A DNA stretch of 64,000 bases from Micrococcales bacterium 31B (GCA_022803075.1 JAFFTF010000004.1:100852-164851), one strand, 5' to 3'; positions 9,401 to 18,133 are shown, numbered from the stretch's first letter. Translations and numbers: made by a program. The notes: a model not told the origin generated them from the sequence alone.

Positions 9401-10276
9401 CTAGGCGTCCGGGTAGGTCGTCTCGCTCAGCAGCGTGAGGCGAGAATCGAACGGCAAGTGAACGGGGTCGAGCGTCGAGTTCTCCCAGCAGAACATGCGG
9501 CCGATGGAGCGCTGCTGCTGAAAGTCGATCACGAGCACGCTCTCGACGGGCATGACCGTCTCCGTCCAGAAGTAGATGACCAGGTCATCGCCGAGCTCGA
9601 AGGCCTTCGTCTGTTCGACATCAGCGAGGCCCTTCTCGCCGCCACGCACGCACTGCCAGGCCACCGTGCTCGCGTTGAGGTACACGTGTTCGTAGGCCTC
9701 GGTGGCGCTGTAGCGGTAGAGCACCCGCTTGCCGACGAGGTAGTCGGTGCGCTCGCGCGGCTCAATCTCGCCGCTGCCAACGAGACGCCCCGAGATGAAG
9801 TCGGTTTGCATGCGCACCTGGCCGTTGCGGCCCACGAAATAACTGTCGGCCGTGGTGACGCGGCCATCCGCGAGATTCACAATCATGACGAGTGCGTGGG
9901 TCTTCACGCTTTCGCCTTTTTGAAACTCGATGTAAAAAATTCCCTCACGCACTTCGATCGCTCGGTACGTGTGCGTGCCCGTGTCTCCGCTGCCCTCGCC
10001 CGCGGTGATCAGCCACGTAAGACTCGTCGCACTGGCGAACGTATGTCGAATCGTGATGCCGCCCTCATAGTTCACGTCAAGGGTCTGGCCGACGAGGGAG
10101 TCGCTCGCGGGCAGGCTCGGCTCCCCGAAGCCTTCGAGCATTTCAGAGACGTCCGGCCAGGTCTCGATCGGCACGAACTCTTGGCTGTCAACGGTGACAA
10201 ACGCAGTCGATGTGGCAGGTCGGGACGATATTTCGGACGCGGGGGTGGTCGGGTTGGTCGTAGTCGTTGGGGTCAT
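9401..10276 (-). CDS. MoaF-like (molybdenum cofactor biosynthesis F family) protein
   Basis: A 291-residue protein made of two lipocalin-like halves, as in the MoaF family. The first half includes the segment LVGQTLDVNYEGG and the second LVGKRVLYRYSATEAYEHVYLN. Despite the family name, MoaF proteins are linked mainly to amine and aromatic catabolism and their biochemical role is unclear. The start is set at ATG 10276, where AGGAGAC lies 4 nt upstream; a longer ORF extends to 10321 without a ribosome site. It is divergent from the TetR gene across a TTAAGC-N4-GCTTAA palindrome, so that regulator probably controls it. Confidence 0.75.
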   Translation of the reverse strand: MTPTTTTNPTTPASEISSRPATSTAFVTVDSQEFVPIETWPDVSEMLEGFGEPSLPASDSLVGQTLDVNYEGGITIRHTFASATSLTWLITAGEGSGDTGTHTYRAIEVREGIFYIEFQKGESVKTHALVMIVNLADGRVTTADSYFVGRNGQVRMQTDFISGRLVGSGEIEPRERTDYLVGKRVLYRYSATEAYEHVYLNASTVAWQCVRGGEKGLADVEQTKAFELGDDLVIYFWTETVMPVESVLVIDFQQQRSIGRMFCWENSTLDPVHLPFDSRLTLLSETTYPDA

Positions 10277-10349
10277 GGTGGTCTCCTGTGACGGGGCGGC
10301 GGGCCACGGTGCCCACCGCAAAACTCTGCAAGTGCTGAATGGCTCCCAT

Positions 10350-10365
10350 TTAAGCAGACGCTTAA
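10350..10365. promoter_or_regulatory. TetR-type operator TTAAGC-N4-GCTTAA
   Basis: A perfect 6-bp inverted repeat with a 4-bp spacer (AGAC) in the divergent region between the MoaF-like gene and the TetR regulator. Size and position suit autoregulation by a TetR dimer. Confidence 0.6.
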
Positions 10366-10447
10366 TTTGGCTGTCAAGAGGGTGTTCCCACGCATCCGAA
10401 CGTCAAAAGTGCCGCTAGAGCCCGGTTTTCTACCTATACTGAACGAC

Positions 10448-11056
10448 GTGGCAGGCACTAAAAACAACTCAGATAACCTAAGTACCCGCTCCGCCAAAAC
10501 TCAGCGCAAGCCTTACGGAACCGGACGCGAAGCACTGATGCGAGCGACCATGCACGTCATCGCGCAAAAAGGGCTACGCGGCATGACCTATCGATCCGTC
10601 GCCGAGGCGGCCGGAGTCGATAACTCCCTCGTTGCGCACCATTTTGGTAATCGCGACACCCTCGTTTCGGAGACCCTCAAATGGGTCACCGAACAGTCCA
10701 TCTCGGAGTCTCGCATCGACGATTTCGCGACCTCACCCGACTCCTTTCAGAGCGCGTTGGGCGATTCGCTGCATCGCGATGCGGACCTCCATCTCTTCCA
10801 ATTTGAAATGATTATCGAAGCACGCCGCCGACCAGATCTCGCTCCGCTCGTGCGCAACCTCTACGAGGGGCACATCGGAGCCTTGGCGCGCAGCGTCGAA
10901 ACCCACACCGGCAGTCCCATCGGGGACGTCAGCGCACGCGCGCTGTTCGCAGCAATGGACGGTCTCGCCCTGCAATTCTTGGGCGGAGTCATCGACCGCG
11001 AGGGGCTCGACGCCGGGCTGCGCCGCGTGTGGGAAGGCAGCGGCCTCGCCGCCTAG
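10448..11056 (+). CDS. TetR family transcriptional regulator
   Basis: A 202-residue regulator. The N-terminal helix-turn-helix contains GMTYRSVAEAAGVDNSLVAHHF, followed by an all-helical ligand domain. The start is set at GTG 10448 rather than 10367. TATACT at 10435-10440 is a good -10 box placing the transcription start at or next to the GTG, so the mRNA is probably leaderless; no Shine-Dalgarno is present. It is divergent from the MoaF-like gene and likely represses it through the palindrome at 10350. The ligand is unknown, perhaps an aromatic intermediate. Confidence 0.88.
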   Translation: MAGTKNNSDNLSTRSAKTQRKPYGTGREALMRATMHVIAQKGLRGMTYRSVAEAAGVDNSLVAHHFGNRDTLVSETLKWVTEQSISESRIDDFATSPDSFQSALGDSLHRDADLHLFQFEMIIEARRRPDLAPLVRNLYEGHIGALARSVETHTGSPIGDVSARALFAAMDGLALQFLGGVIDREGLDAGLRRVWEGSGLAA

Positions 11057-11120
11057 ACGAAACGTGTCACCAGCCTAAACGACCCAATCTACCCGCAGCA
11101 CAACGTTTCTCTAACCGTCA

Positions 11121-11155
11121 GACCCGCCGCTCGGAAGTCCGAACGGCGGGTCTTT
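11121..11155. terminator. Bidirectional terminator
   Basis: GACCCGCCG pairs with CGGCGGGTC, with an inner TCGGA/TCCGA stem, followed by TTTAA. It separates the TetR gene from the convergent P450 fusion gene. Confidence 0.8.
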
Positions 11156-11167
11156 AACGTGCGGCGA

Positions 11168-14164
11168 CTACGCGGTCTGCACCGCCGTGCGACCCGCCAC
11201 GTACTCCGCGAGCACGCCCTCGATCCACTCCACGGCGGCCTCGCCGGCCGGCACTGGACCGCCCGCATTGTGGCGACCATACTCACCCACCCGCACGGCC
11301 CCGCACGCCGCCAACGTCTCGTCCACGATCTCACTGCCCCGCGAATAGGTGCGGGCATAACTGGTGTCGCCCATGCCAAACACCGCATACCGCACCGCCG
11401 CAAGATCGGGCTGAGCTGCCACGAGTCGCGCATGCGCGGGCCGCACCGCGGTCGGCAATTCACCGTCGCCGTACGTGGAACACACCACCACATGTAGTCG
11501 TTGCGGCTCCAGCAGCGCGGCCTCGACCTCGGCAAGATCGCGCACCTCGACCGCGGCCCGATCGCCCAGGGCCTGCGACAACTCCTCGCTGACCAGCTCG
11601 GCGCCGCCCGACTCGGTCCCAAACCACACCGTGAGCGGAAGATCGCCACCGCCCCCGCCCGCCACGAGCGGCGTCACCTCGGGCAACTCGATGCTCGTGT
11701 CACGCGCGGCCGCAACCAGCGCGGCCCGAGTGCCCAACTTGGCACGCGTGCGTCCGGGAGCCGCCCCCAACGTCTCGCGCACGTCAATGCGCCGCCACCC
11801 GTCAAAGTCGGTCTCGTCCGGGTCGCCCGACCAGCCGGGAGCTCCCGAGCCCACCCGACCCGCCGCGGCGTCCTCGGTAATCAACCGCGCCAGCTCGCGT
11901 GCGTCGGTGCGCTGATCGGGAATCGTGCCGCGCGGACCTCTCCGCAACCACCCCGCCGTATACAGGCCCGGCTCCACCCGGCCGCCCGCGTGGGCTCCTG
12001 GCACGACCGGCGAGTCGGGGTCCGCCGCGAAACCCACCGCCGTGATCACACTCGTCACGGGCAGCGACACGCTCTCGTGCCCGACCCGCGCGATCACGCT
12101 CGCGACGCGGCCCTGCGCACCGCCCTCGAACGCCTCGGGTGTAGCCCCAAACCACCAGTTCACCACGACGCGCGGGGCACCATCGGGGGCACCCTCCACC
12201 AGTTGACGCACGGCATCGATGCGGGCGTCCTTGCCGGGGGGCACGTCATCGGGCGTCGCACCGACGAGGCCGGCGCGCACGACGTGCCGCACGCCCCGCA
12301 ACCCCGCCAATTCGCGCACCATGACGGGGTCGAACTTGCAGGCCTCGGGCGTGCTGCGCGCCACGACGTGCACCGTCGCGAGGCTCGCGGTGAGCGCGTC
12401 GCGAGCGGTATCGGAGACATCGCTGCCCGCCAACTCGCTCACATCACGCGCGAGCAGGCGAATCACATCCATGGCCACATTGCCCGCGCCGATCACGGCC
12501 ACGGTCTCACCCAGGTCACCAAGCGGCTCCTCGTCGGGGTGCGTGTTCAGCAGCCGCGTGACGCGACCCGCGCCCACGACCCCAGGGAGGTCGGCGCCGG
12601 GAACGGGCAACGCGGCGTCCGCATGCATGCCGGTCGCGAGCACGACCGCGTCATAAGTGGCGCGCAGGGCGTGCAGGCACGTGTGTTCGCCGAGCCGCGT
12701 CGACCCGCGAAAGCGCACGCCCTCGTGCGTGAAGAGCTTGTCGAATTGGCGCGCCACCGACTTCGTACCCTGGTGATCGGGTGCGACGCCCGAGCGAATC
12801 AGGCCAAACGGCGTGGGCTGCGCGTCGAACACTTCGAGCGTCGCGTGCGGCAGGGCGCGCCGCAGGGCCTGCGCCGTGAACAGGCCCGCGGGGCCCGCCC
12901 CGATGATGGCCACGCGCGGCGCCAGCACCTCCTCTCGCGCGCCCGTACCGGACGCCGCCGGCGCCGCGGTAGCCACGTCGTCCCACGTCACCGGCAGGCT
13001 GAGCATGCCTCGGAACACCCAGCCCCCCACCTCGGCGGGGCGCTCCGGCACGGCGCGCAACCCGCGCAGCCGCGAGAACACGAGCGGCAGGGCCACCTCC
13101 GCGACCTCCGCGCGCGCCGCCCACGCGCCCAGGCACACGTGGACTCCCTTGCCAAATGCAAGGTGCGGCTTGACCTCGCGACGAATATTGAACGACTCGG
13201 CGTCGTCCCACACCGACTCGTCGCGGTTGGCGGAGAGCAGGCAGATGCCCAATTTGGACCCCGCGGGCAGTCGCACCCCCTCCAGCACCGTGTCGCGCTT
13301 GACCTGCCGCGAGTACAGGCCGATCGGGGCGACCCAGCGAATGGTCTCGTCGAAGGCGGCGTTCCACAGGCTCGGGTCCTCCTCGACCGCGGCCCGTTGC
13401 TCCGGATGCGTCAGCAGGGCCCACGTCGCTACGCCGAGCGCGTCGCGGGGCTCATTGAGGCCGCCGCCGATGGTCATCTTGACGTTGGCGCGAATGCTCT
13501 CGAGCGGCATGCGCTCACCCGGCTGGCTGAGCAGCGACGAGATGAGGGAGTTATCGGGGTGCTTCGCATGCCAGTCCAGCATCTCGTCGAGCGCTGCATC
13601 GACCTCGTCGAACGATCGCTTTCCCTCAGCCCACACGTGGGGATCGTTCGCGTAATTGCCAGTTGCATCAATCATCGTTTGCGACCAGCGCTGCAGGTCG
13701 GCCTGCGTCGAATTGTGCAGGCCAATCAGTTCGCGCAGGCTCTCCGCCGAGTAGGGGGCCGCGAAATCTGCGATGAAATCGGCGCCGGGGCCTTTCTCGA
13801 TGAACTCCTCGAGATAGCGCTCGGCAGTGCGCTGGAACATCGACTTCCACACTTTGTGCACGACGCCCGGGCGCAGCTCGGGCTGCCACTGCCGCCGCTC
13901 CACATAGTGTTCCGGATCATCGCGGCGCAGCATCGAATGCCCCATCGCACGAATCATGAGTGAGCCCTCCTCATTTGCGGAGAACACCTGTTGATCGAGC
14001 TCGGTTTCGTGCACTGCGGCATACGTCGTAATGAGGTAGCGGCCCACCTGTGGCACCCAGTGCACGCCGCCCTCGGCGCGCAGGCGTTGATAGATGGGGA
14101 ACGGATCGCGGTACAGATCGGGGATGCTCACCCAATCTGCGATAGGGGCTTCACGGGTTGTCAT
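11168..14164 (-). CDS. Cytochrome P450 - ferredoxin/flavodoxin reductase - flavodoxin fusion (self-sufficient P450)
   Basis: A 998-residue three-part oxygenase. Residues 1-400 are a P450 with ETIR at 273-276 and the heme motif FGKGVHVCLG with Cys344. The I-helix reads GGGLNEPRD (233-241) instead of the usual acid-alcohol pair, and the end WVFRGMLSLPVTWD resembles the GcoA/CYP255 guaiacol O-demethylases. Residues 416-770 are an adrenodoxin-reductase-like FAD/NADPH domain with GAGPAG at 422 and GAGNVA at 559. Residues 843-998 are a flavodoxin with TVWFGTESGGAE and STYGDGELP FMN loops. The start is ATG 14164 behind GAAGGAGA. It lies downstream of the MHS transporter on the same strand. O-demethylation of a methoxyphenol such as homovanillate is inferred from similarity and context. 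Confidence 0.9.
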   Translation of the reverse strand: MTTREAPIADWVSIPDLYRDPFPIYQRLRAEGGVHWVPQVGRYLITTYAAVHETELDQQVFSANEEGSLMIRAMGHSMLRRDDPEHYVERRQWQPELRPGVVHKVWKSMFQRTAERYLEEFIEKGPGADFIADFAAPYSAESLRELIGLHNSTQADLQRWSQTMIDATGNYANDPHVWAEGKRSFDEVDAALDEMLDWHAKHPDNSLISSLLSQPGERMPLESIRANVKMTIGGGLNEPRDALGVATWALLTHPEQRAAVEEDPSLWNAAFDETIRWVAPIGLYSRQVKRDTVLEGVRLPAGSKLGICLLSANRDESVWDDAESFNIRREVKPHLAFGKGVHVCLGAWAARAEVAEVALPLVFSRLRGLRAVPERPAEVGGWVFRGMLSLPVTWDDVATAAPAASGTGAREEVLAPRVAIIGAGPAGLFTAQALRRALPHATLEVFDAQPTPFGLIRSGVAPDHQGTKSVARQFDKLFTHEGVRFRGSTRLGEHTCLHALRATYDAVVLATGMHADAALPVPGADLPGVVGAGRVTRLLNTHPDEEPLGDLGETVAVIGAGNVAMDVIRLLARDVSELAGSDVSDTARDALTASLATVHVVARSTPEACKFDPVMVRELAGLRGVRHVVRAGLVGATPDDVPPGKDARIDAVRQLVEGAPDGAPRVVVNWWFGATPEAFEGGAQGRVASVIARVGHESVSLPVTSVITAVGFAADPDSPVVPGAHAGGRVEPGLYTAGWLRRGPRGTIPDQRTDARELARLITEDAAAGRVGSGAPGWSGDPDETDFDGWRRIDVRETLGAAPGRTRAKLGTRAALVAAARDTSIELPEVTPLVAGGGGGDLPLTVWFGTESGGAELVSEELSQALGDRAAVEVRDLAEVEAALLEPQRLHVVVCSTYGDGELPTAVRPAHARLVAAQPDLAAVRYAVFGMGDTSYARTYSRGSEIVDETLAACGAVRVGEYGRHNAGGPVPAGEAAVEWIEGVLAEYVAGRTAVQTA

Positions 14165-14199
14165 GGGGGTCTCCTTCGGTGGAAACGGGGTGGGGATGG

Positions 14200-14213
14200 T
14201 GCGTAGCAACGCA
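14200..14213. promoter_or_regulatory. Short inverted repeat in P450 leader
   Basis: TGCGT-AGCA-ACGCA lies 36 bp upstream of the P450 start. It could be an operator or an mRNA hairpin; nothing links it to a given regulator. Confidence 0.3.
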
Positions 14214-14327
14214 AGATGGCGCTGGGAGCGGACCCCGTGTGCGTCCAGAAAATTCAACACACCAATGTGGAGGACGCGAACCGCTCAAGCAGCGCAACTA
14301 TCACTGACCCTACCAGCGTCTACAGCA

Positions 14328-14361
14328 ACGACGCCCGGAACCAAAAGGAACTGGGCGTCGT
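14328..14361 (-). terminator. Hairpin after the MHS transporter gene
   Basis: ACGACGCCC pairs with GGGCGTCGT (9 bp, 16-nt loop) about 20 nt past the transporter stop. The T run on the minus strand is poor, so termination may be partial, leaving P450 expression possible from the transporter promoter. Confidence 0.5.
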
Positions 14362-14380
14362 AGGTGGAGAATTGTGATGC

Positions 14381-15751
14381 TTACGCGATGCCGCGAATCG
14401 GACTCACTTGCTGCTCGGCTTCGTGATCGGGGCCGAGCGGGATGCCGCTACGGTCCTTCAAGATCAGCGTCGCGATGATGCTGATGAGGACCACGCCGGC
14501 GAGGTACATCGAGATGCCCGAGGTGCCGCCCGTGTTCTTGAGAATCAATTGGGCGACCGTGGGGGCAAAGGCGCCACCGAAGATCGCGCCGATGGCGTAC
14601 GAGATTGAGACGCCCGAGAAGCGCACCGAGGCAGGGAAAAGTTCGGTGTAGAAGGCCGCCTGCGGTCCGTAGGTCAGGCCGAGGCCCACCGACGTGATGA
14701 GGAACGAGGCCGTGAGCGACGCGAAGGTGCCCTGGTTGACCAGCGGGAACATCGTGAAGATGCCGACCAACAGTGCTACCCAGCCGATCAGGTAGGTGTT
14801 TCGACGCCCGATCTTGTCGGCCAAGTAGCCGCCCAGCCACGTGAACACGAACCAGCCGATGGCGCCGATGGCGACGGCCCAGAGTACGGGGCCGCGGTCC
14901 ATTTTCAAGGCGCCTTCGGGGTTGGTGGCGTAGTTCTGCAAGAATCCGCCCGTTGTCATGTAGCCGACCGCGTTATTGCCCATGAACAGGCCGGCGGCGA
15001 GAAGAACCAGCAGGGGGTGCTTCTTCAGCAGCTGGATGATAGGCATCTTGGTCTGCTCGCTGCGCGCCGCGATCTCGGCGAACACGGGGCTTTCTTCGAC
15101 GCGGCTACGGATGTAAATGCCGATGAAGATCATCACGATCGAGAGCAGGAACGGCACGCGCCAGCCCCACTGATTGAAGGCATCGCCGGGGGCGATGATG
15201 TTCATGACCGCGAGCACGCCCGAGGCGAGCAGCATGCCGAGCGGCACGCCGAGCTGCGGTGCGGCACCCATGATGCCGCGCTTGCCGTTGGGAGCGTGCT
15301 CGACGGCCATGAGGACTGCGCCGCCCCATTCACCGCCGGCCGAGATGCCCTGCACGATACGCAGGAAAATGAGGATCGCGGGGGCCGCGAGGCCGATCTG
15401 CGCCGTGGTGGGCAGCACACCGATGAGCGCGGTGGCGACGCCCATCATGATGAGGGTCCACATGAGTACCACACGTCGACCAAACTTGTCGCCGAAATGG
15501 CCGGCCAGGAACGCGCCGAGGGGACGGAACAAGAAGCTGAGGCCAACGGTGAGGAACGAGAGGATCTGGGCGATGCCAGCGCCCGCGGGTTCGAAGAACA
15601 CGTGGCTGAACACGAGGCCGGCCGCGAAGGCGTAGATAAAGAAGTCGTACCACTCCACTGTGGTGCCGACGATCGTCGCGAAGGCTACGCGGCGATGTTC
15701 TGCAATGCTAGAGGCGCCCCCTGGTAGGGGGCTGGACTTGAGGTTCGACAT
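14381..15751 (-). CDS. MHS-family MFS transporter (aromatic/organic acid:H+ symporter)
   Basis: A 456-residue major facilitator of the metabolite:H+ symporter group. It has twelve hydrophobic segments, the family start AFATIVGTTVEWYDFFIYA, and the loop 2-3 motif HFGDKFGRR. Relatives import shikimate, proline, citrate or aromatic acids. The start is ATG 15751 with AGGAG upstream; a GTG 6 bp further up lacks a ribosome site. It is divergent from the hpa operon across two palindromic operators, so it should import that pathway's substrate. The P450 fusion follows on the same strand. Confidence 0.9.
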   Translation of the reverse strand: MSNLKSSPLPGGASSIAEHRRVAFATIVGTTVEWYDFFIYAFAAGLVFSHVFFEPAGAGIAQILSFLTVGLSFLFRPLGAFLAGHFGDKFGRRVVLMWTLIMMGVATALIGVLPTTAQIGLAAPAILIFLRIVQGISAGGEWGGAVLMAVEHAPNGKRGIMGAAPQLGVPLGMLLASGVLAVMNIIAPGDAFNQWGWRVPFLLSIVMIFIGIYIRSRVEESPVFAEIAARSEQTKMPIIQLLKKHPLLVLLAAGLFMGNNAVGYMTTGGFLQNYATNPEGALKMDRGPVLWAVAIGAIGWFVFTWLGGYLADKIGRRNTYLIGWVALLVGIFTMFPLVNQGTFASLTASFLITSVGLGLTYGPQAAFYTELFPASVRFSGVSISYAIGAIFGGAFAPTVAQLILKNTGGTSGISMYLAGVVLISIIATLILKDRSGIPLGPDHEAEQQVSPIRGIA

Positions 15752-15800
15752 GGGCACTCCTATGTGTCATGCAGCAGATGCATCATTGCTGTCTGAGTAA

Positions 15801-15812
15801 ATCGTATACGAT
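15801..15812. promoter_or_regulatory. Operator palindrome ATCGTATACGAT (copy 3)
   Basis: A perfect copy of the palindrome found twice at 7.5 kb, here between the divergent MHS transporter gene and the hpa operon that encodes a GntR regulator. Confidence 0.72.
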
Positions 15813-15832
15813 TATAGACGAGATGGGTAGCG

Positions 15833-15844
15833 ATCGTATATGAT
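15833..15844. promoter_or_regulatory. Operator palindrome ATCGTATATGAT (copy 4, one change)
   Basis: Matches the palindrome except C to T at position 9, and lies 32 bp (about three helical turns) from copy 3. It sits 35 bp upstream of the GTG start of the FAH-RraA gene, a position suited to repression. Confidence 0.65.
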
Positions 15845-15879
15845 CGTTACGTTCCCAGACGATGACAAAGGAGTATCAC

Positions 15880-17421
15880 GTGGCGAACCCCGCGCAAACC
15901 CCCAGGTCGCAGGCCGATTCAGTCCCCGCTGACGAGATTACGAACGGAACGGCACTGCAGCCCGGCAAGATCATCGCCGTACATCTGAGCTATGCATCGC
16001 GCGCCGCACAGCGCGGCCGCACCCCCGCCGCCCCCTCGTATTTCTTCAAGCCCACCAGTTCGGTGGCCGCGAGCGGCGCGACGGTCGAACGCCCCGCCGG
16101 CACCGAACTGCTGGCCTTCGAAGGTGAAATCGCCCTCGTCATCGGCAAGCCCGCCTACCAGGTCGCCCTCGCCGACGCGTGGGAGCACGTCGCCTACGTC
16201 ACCGCAAGCAACGACTGGGGCCTTTACGACCTGCGCGCCAACGACAAGGGCTCTAACGTGCGCAACAAGGGCCGCGATGGGTTTACCCCCGTCGGCCCCC
16301 GCCTGATCGACGCGCGTAGCATCGACCCAGCCGCTCTGCGCATCCAGACCTGGCTCAACGGCAACCTCGTGCAAGACGCCACCACCGACGAGCTGATCTT
16401 CCCCCTCGCCCAGTTCGTCGCTGACCTCTCGCAGCACTTCACGCTGAACGAGGGCGACGTCATTCTGACCGGCACCCCCGCCGGCTCCTCCGTCGCGCAG
16501 CCCGGCGACACCGTCGAGGTGGAGGTTTCCGCCCCCACCGCCCCCGGCGCACCCACCTCGGGTCGACTCGTCAGCCACGTCACCGAGGGCACGGTCGCCT
16601 TTGACCCCACCGTGGGCTCGCTGCCGAGCGTCAACGACCTGCAGCGCGAAGAGGCTTGGGGCTCGCGTGAGGCAGCTGGCCTCGCCGACACCAGTGGTCC
16701 CACGCTCGACCCCGCCCTGCGCGCCAAACTGCTCGAAGCTCCCGTGGCGGGGCTCTCCCAAGAGTTGCGCAAACGTGGGCTGAACGGAATCTTTATCGAC
16801 GGCGTCCGCCCCACCCGCCCCGGCCAAAAGCTCGTGGGTACCGCCAAGACCCTGCGCTTCGTCGCCCTGCGCGAAGACCTCTTCAAGAGCCACGGCGGCG
16901 GCTACAACGCCCAAAAGCGCTGTTTCGACTCAATTCGCCCCGGCGAAGTGGTGGTCATCGAGGCCCGTGGTGAGCGCAGCACCGGCACGCTCGGTGACGT
17001 CCTCGCCCTGCGCGCCATCAACCGCGGTGCGGCCGGCGTCGTGACCGACGGTGGAGTCCGTGACTACGAGATGGTGGCGGGCTTTGACCTGCCCGTCTTC
17101 ACCCAGGGTGCGCACCCCGCCGTGCTCGGCCGTAAGCACGTGCCGTGGGAACACGACACCACCATCACGTGCGGTGGCGCCACCGTGCAGCCCGGTGACA
17201 TCATCGTCGGCGACGTCGACGGCGTCATCGTGATTCCGCCCGCCCTCGTGGAAGAGGTCGTCAACGCGGCCCTGGCACAAGAAGAAGAGGACGCCTGGGT
17301 GGCTGAGCAGGTCGAGGCAGGCCACCCGGTCGATGGCCTGTTCCCCATGAACGCCGAATGGCGTGCCCGCTATGAGGCGGCCAAGGCCGGTGCAGCGGGC
17401 ACCACCTCGGAGGGCGCCTGA
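15880..17421 (+). CDS. FAH-family isomerase/decarboxylase fused to an RraA-like domain (homoprotocatechuate pathway)
   Basis: A 513-residue two-domain enzyme. Residues 30-235 are a fumarylacetoacetate-hydrolase fold with LLAFEGEIALVIGKP and TASNDWGLYDLR carrying the metal-binding acids. Residues 300-490 are an RraA/4-hydroxy-4-methyl-2-oxoglutarate-aldolase-like domain with TDGGVRDYE and GDVDGVIVIPP. In this pathway HpaG has two FAH repeats that decarboxylate and isomerise 5-oxopent-3-ene-1,2,5-tricarboxylate. Here RraA, a family with oxaloacetate-decarboxylase members, replaces one repeat, so a split decarboxylase/isomerase job is inferred. GTG 15880 is preferred over ATG 15862 because AAGGAG lies 7 nt before it. 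It is first in the hpa operon. Confidence 0.85.
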   Translation: MANPAQTPRSQADSVPADEITNGTALQPGKIIAVHLSYASRAAQRGRTPAAPSYFFKPTSSVAASGATVERPAGTELLAFEGEIALVIGKPAYQVALADAWEHVAYVTASNDWGLYDLRANDKGSNVRNKGRDGFTPVGPRLIDARSIDPAALRIQTWLNGNLVQDATTDELIFPLAQFVADLSQHFTLNEGDVILTGTPAGSSVAQPGDTVEVEVSAPTAPGAPTSGRLVSHVTEGTVAFDPTVGSLPSVNDLQREEAWGSREAAGLADTSGPTLDPALRAKLLEAPVAGLSQELRKRGLNGIFIDGVRPTRPGQKLVGTAKTLRFVALREDLFKSHGGGYNAQKRCFDSIRPGEVVVIEARGERSTGTLGDVLALRAINRGAAGVVTDGGVRDYEMVAGFDLPVFTQGAHPAVLGRKHVPWEHDTTITCGGATVQPGDIIVGDVDGVIVIPPALVEEVVNAALAQEEEDAWVAEQVEAGHPVDGLFPMNAEWRARYEAAKAGAAGTTSEGA

Positions 17422-17422
17422 T

Positions 17423-18133
17423 ATGTCGCCCCAGAGCAAGTCTGAACTCGCCTACGCGTGGATCCGCGATCGCATCGTGAACCACGAGTTCGCGGGGGGC
17501 TACAAGTTGGTACTCGCGACCATTGCCACGACCCTCGACATGAGCGTCGTGCCGGTGCGCGAGGCCGTGCGTCGCCTCGAAGCCGAAGGCCTCGTCGAGT
17601 ATGAGAAGAATGTCGGCGCCCGCGTGGCCCTCGCCGATGAGCGCGAGTACGTGCATTCGATGCAGACGCTCGGCGTCGTCGAAGGCGTCGCGACCTCGCT
17701 CTCGGCCCCGTTTCTTTCTGCGGAACAGATCACCGAGGCACGCGAAATCAACCGCCGCCTCGAAGACTTGCTCGACGACTTTGACCCGTTTAGGTTTACG
17801 CAGGTCAATCAAGATTTTCACAAGGTTTTGTTCCTGCCCTGCCCGAATCCGCAGATCCTCGATCTGGTGGATCGGGGCTGGTCGAAGCTCGCGGCCATCC
17901 GGTCGTCGACCTTTACCTTCGTGCCGTTCCGCGCGCACGAATCGGTGCGAGAACACGAGGAGATCCTCACGCTCATCGAGCGAGGGGCTGACCCCATCGA
18001 CATCGAGCAGGCGGCGCGCCAGCACCGTTGGCGCACGATGAACGCCTACCTCGCCATGCGCCACGCCTGGACGCCGACGGGTGAGGGCACCAATGAACAC
18101 CGCAAGGAACCCACGCCACTCGGCATCAAGTAA
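17423..18133 (+). CDS. GntR family (FCD-type) transcriptional regulator
   Basis: A 236-residue regulator. It has an N-terminal winged helix (residues 5-70, with LDMSVVPVREAVRRLEAEGLVEY) and a helical C-terminal ligand domain of FCD type. In that domain, metal-binding His/Asp-like residues occur at NQDFHK and HESVREHEEI. The start is ATG 17423, one base after the upstream stop. It is the second gene of the hpa operon and the best candidate to bind the four ATCGTATACGAT palindromes at 7.5 and 15.8 kb. A pathway intermediate would be the inducer; this is inference. Confidence 0.9.
   Translation: MSPQSKSELAYAWIRDRIVNHEFAGGYKLVLATIATTLDMSVVPVREAVRRLEAEGLVEYEKNVGARVALADEREYVHSMQTLGVVEGVATSLSAPFLSAEQITEAREINRRLEDLLDDFDPFRFTQVNQDFHKVLFLPCPNPQILDLVDRGWSKLAAIRSSTFTFVPFRAHESVREHEEILTLIERGADPIDIEQAARQHRWRTMNAYLAMRHAWTPTGEGTNEHRKEPTPLGIK

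Noticed and set aside
11501..13963. 820-codon plus-strand frame opposite the P450 fusion
   Set aside because: Arg/His-rich shadow of the P450-reductase gene, with no domain and no ribosome site.
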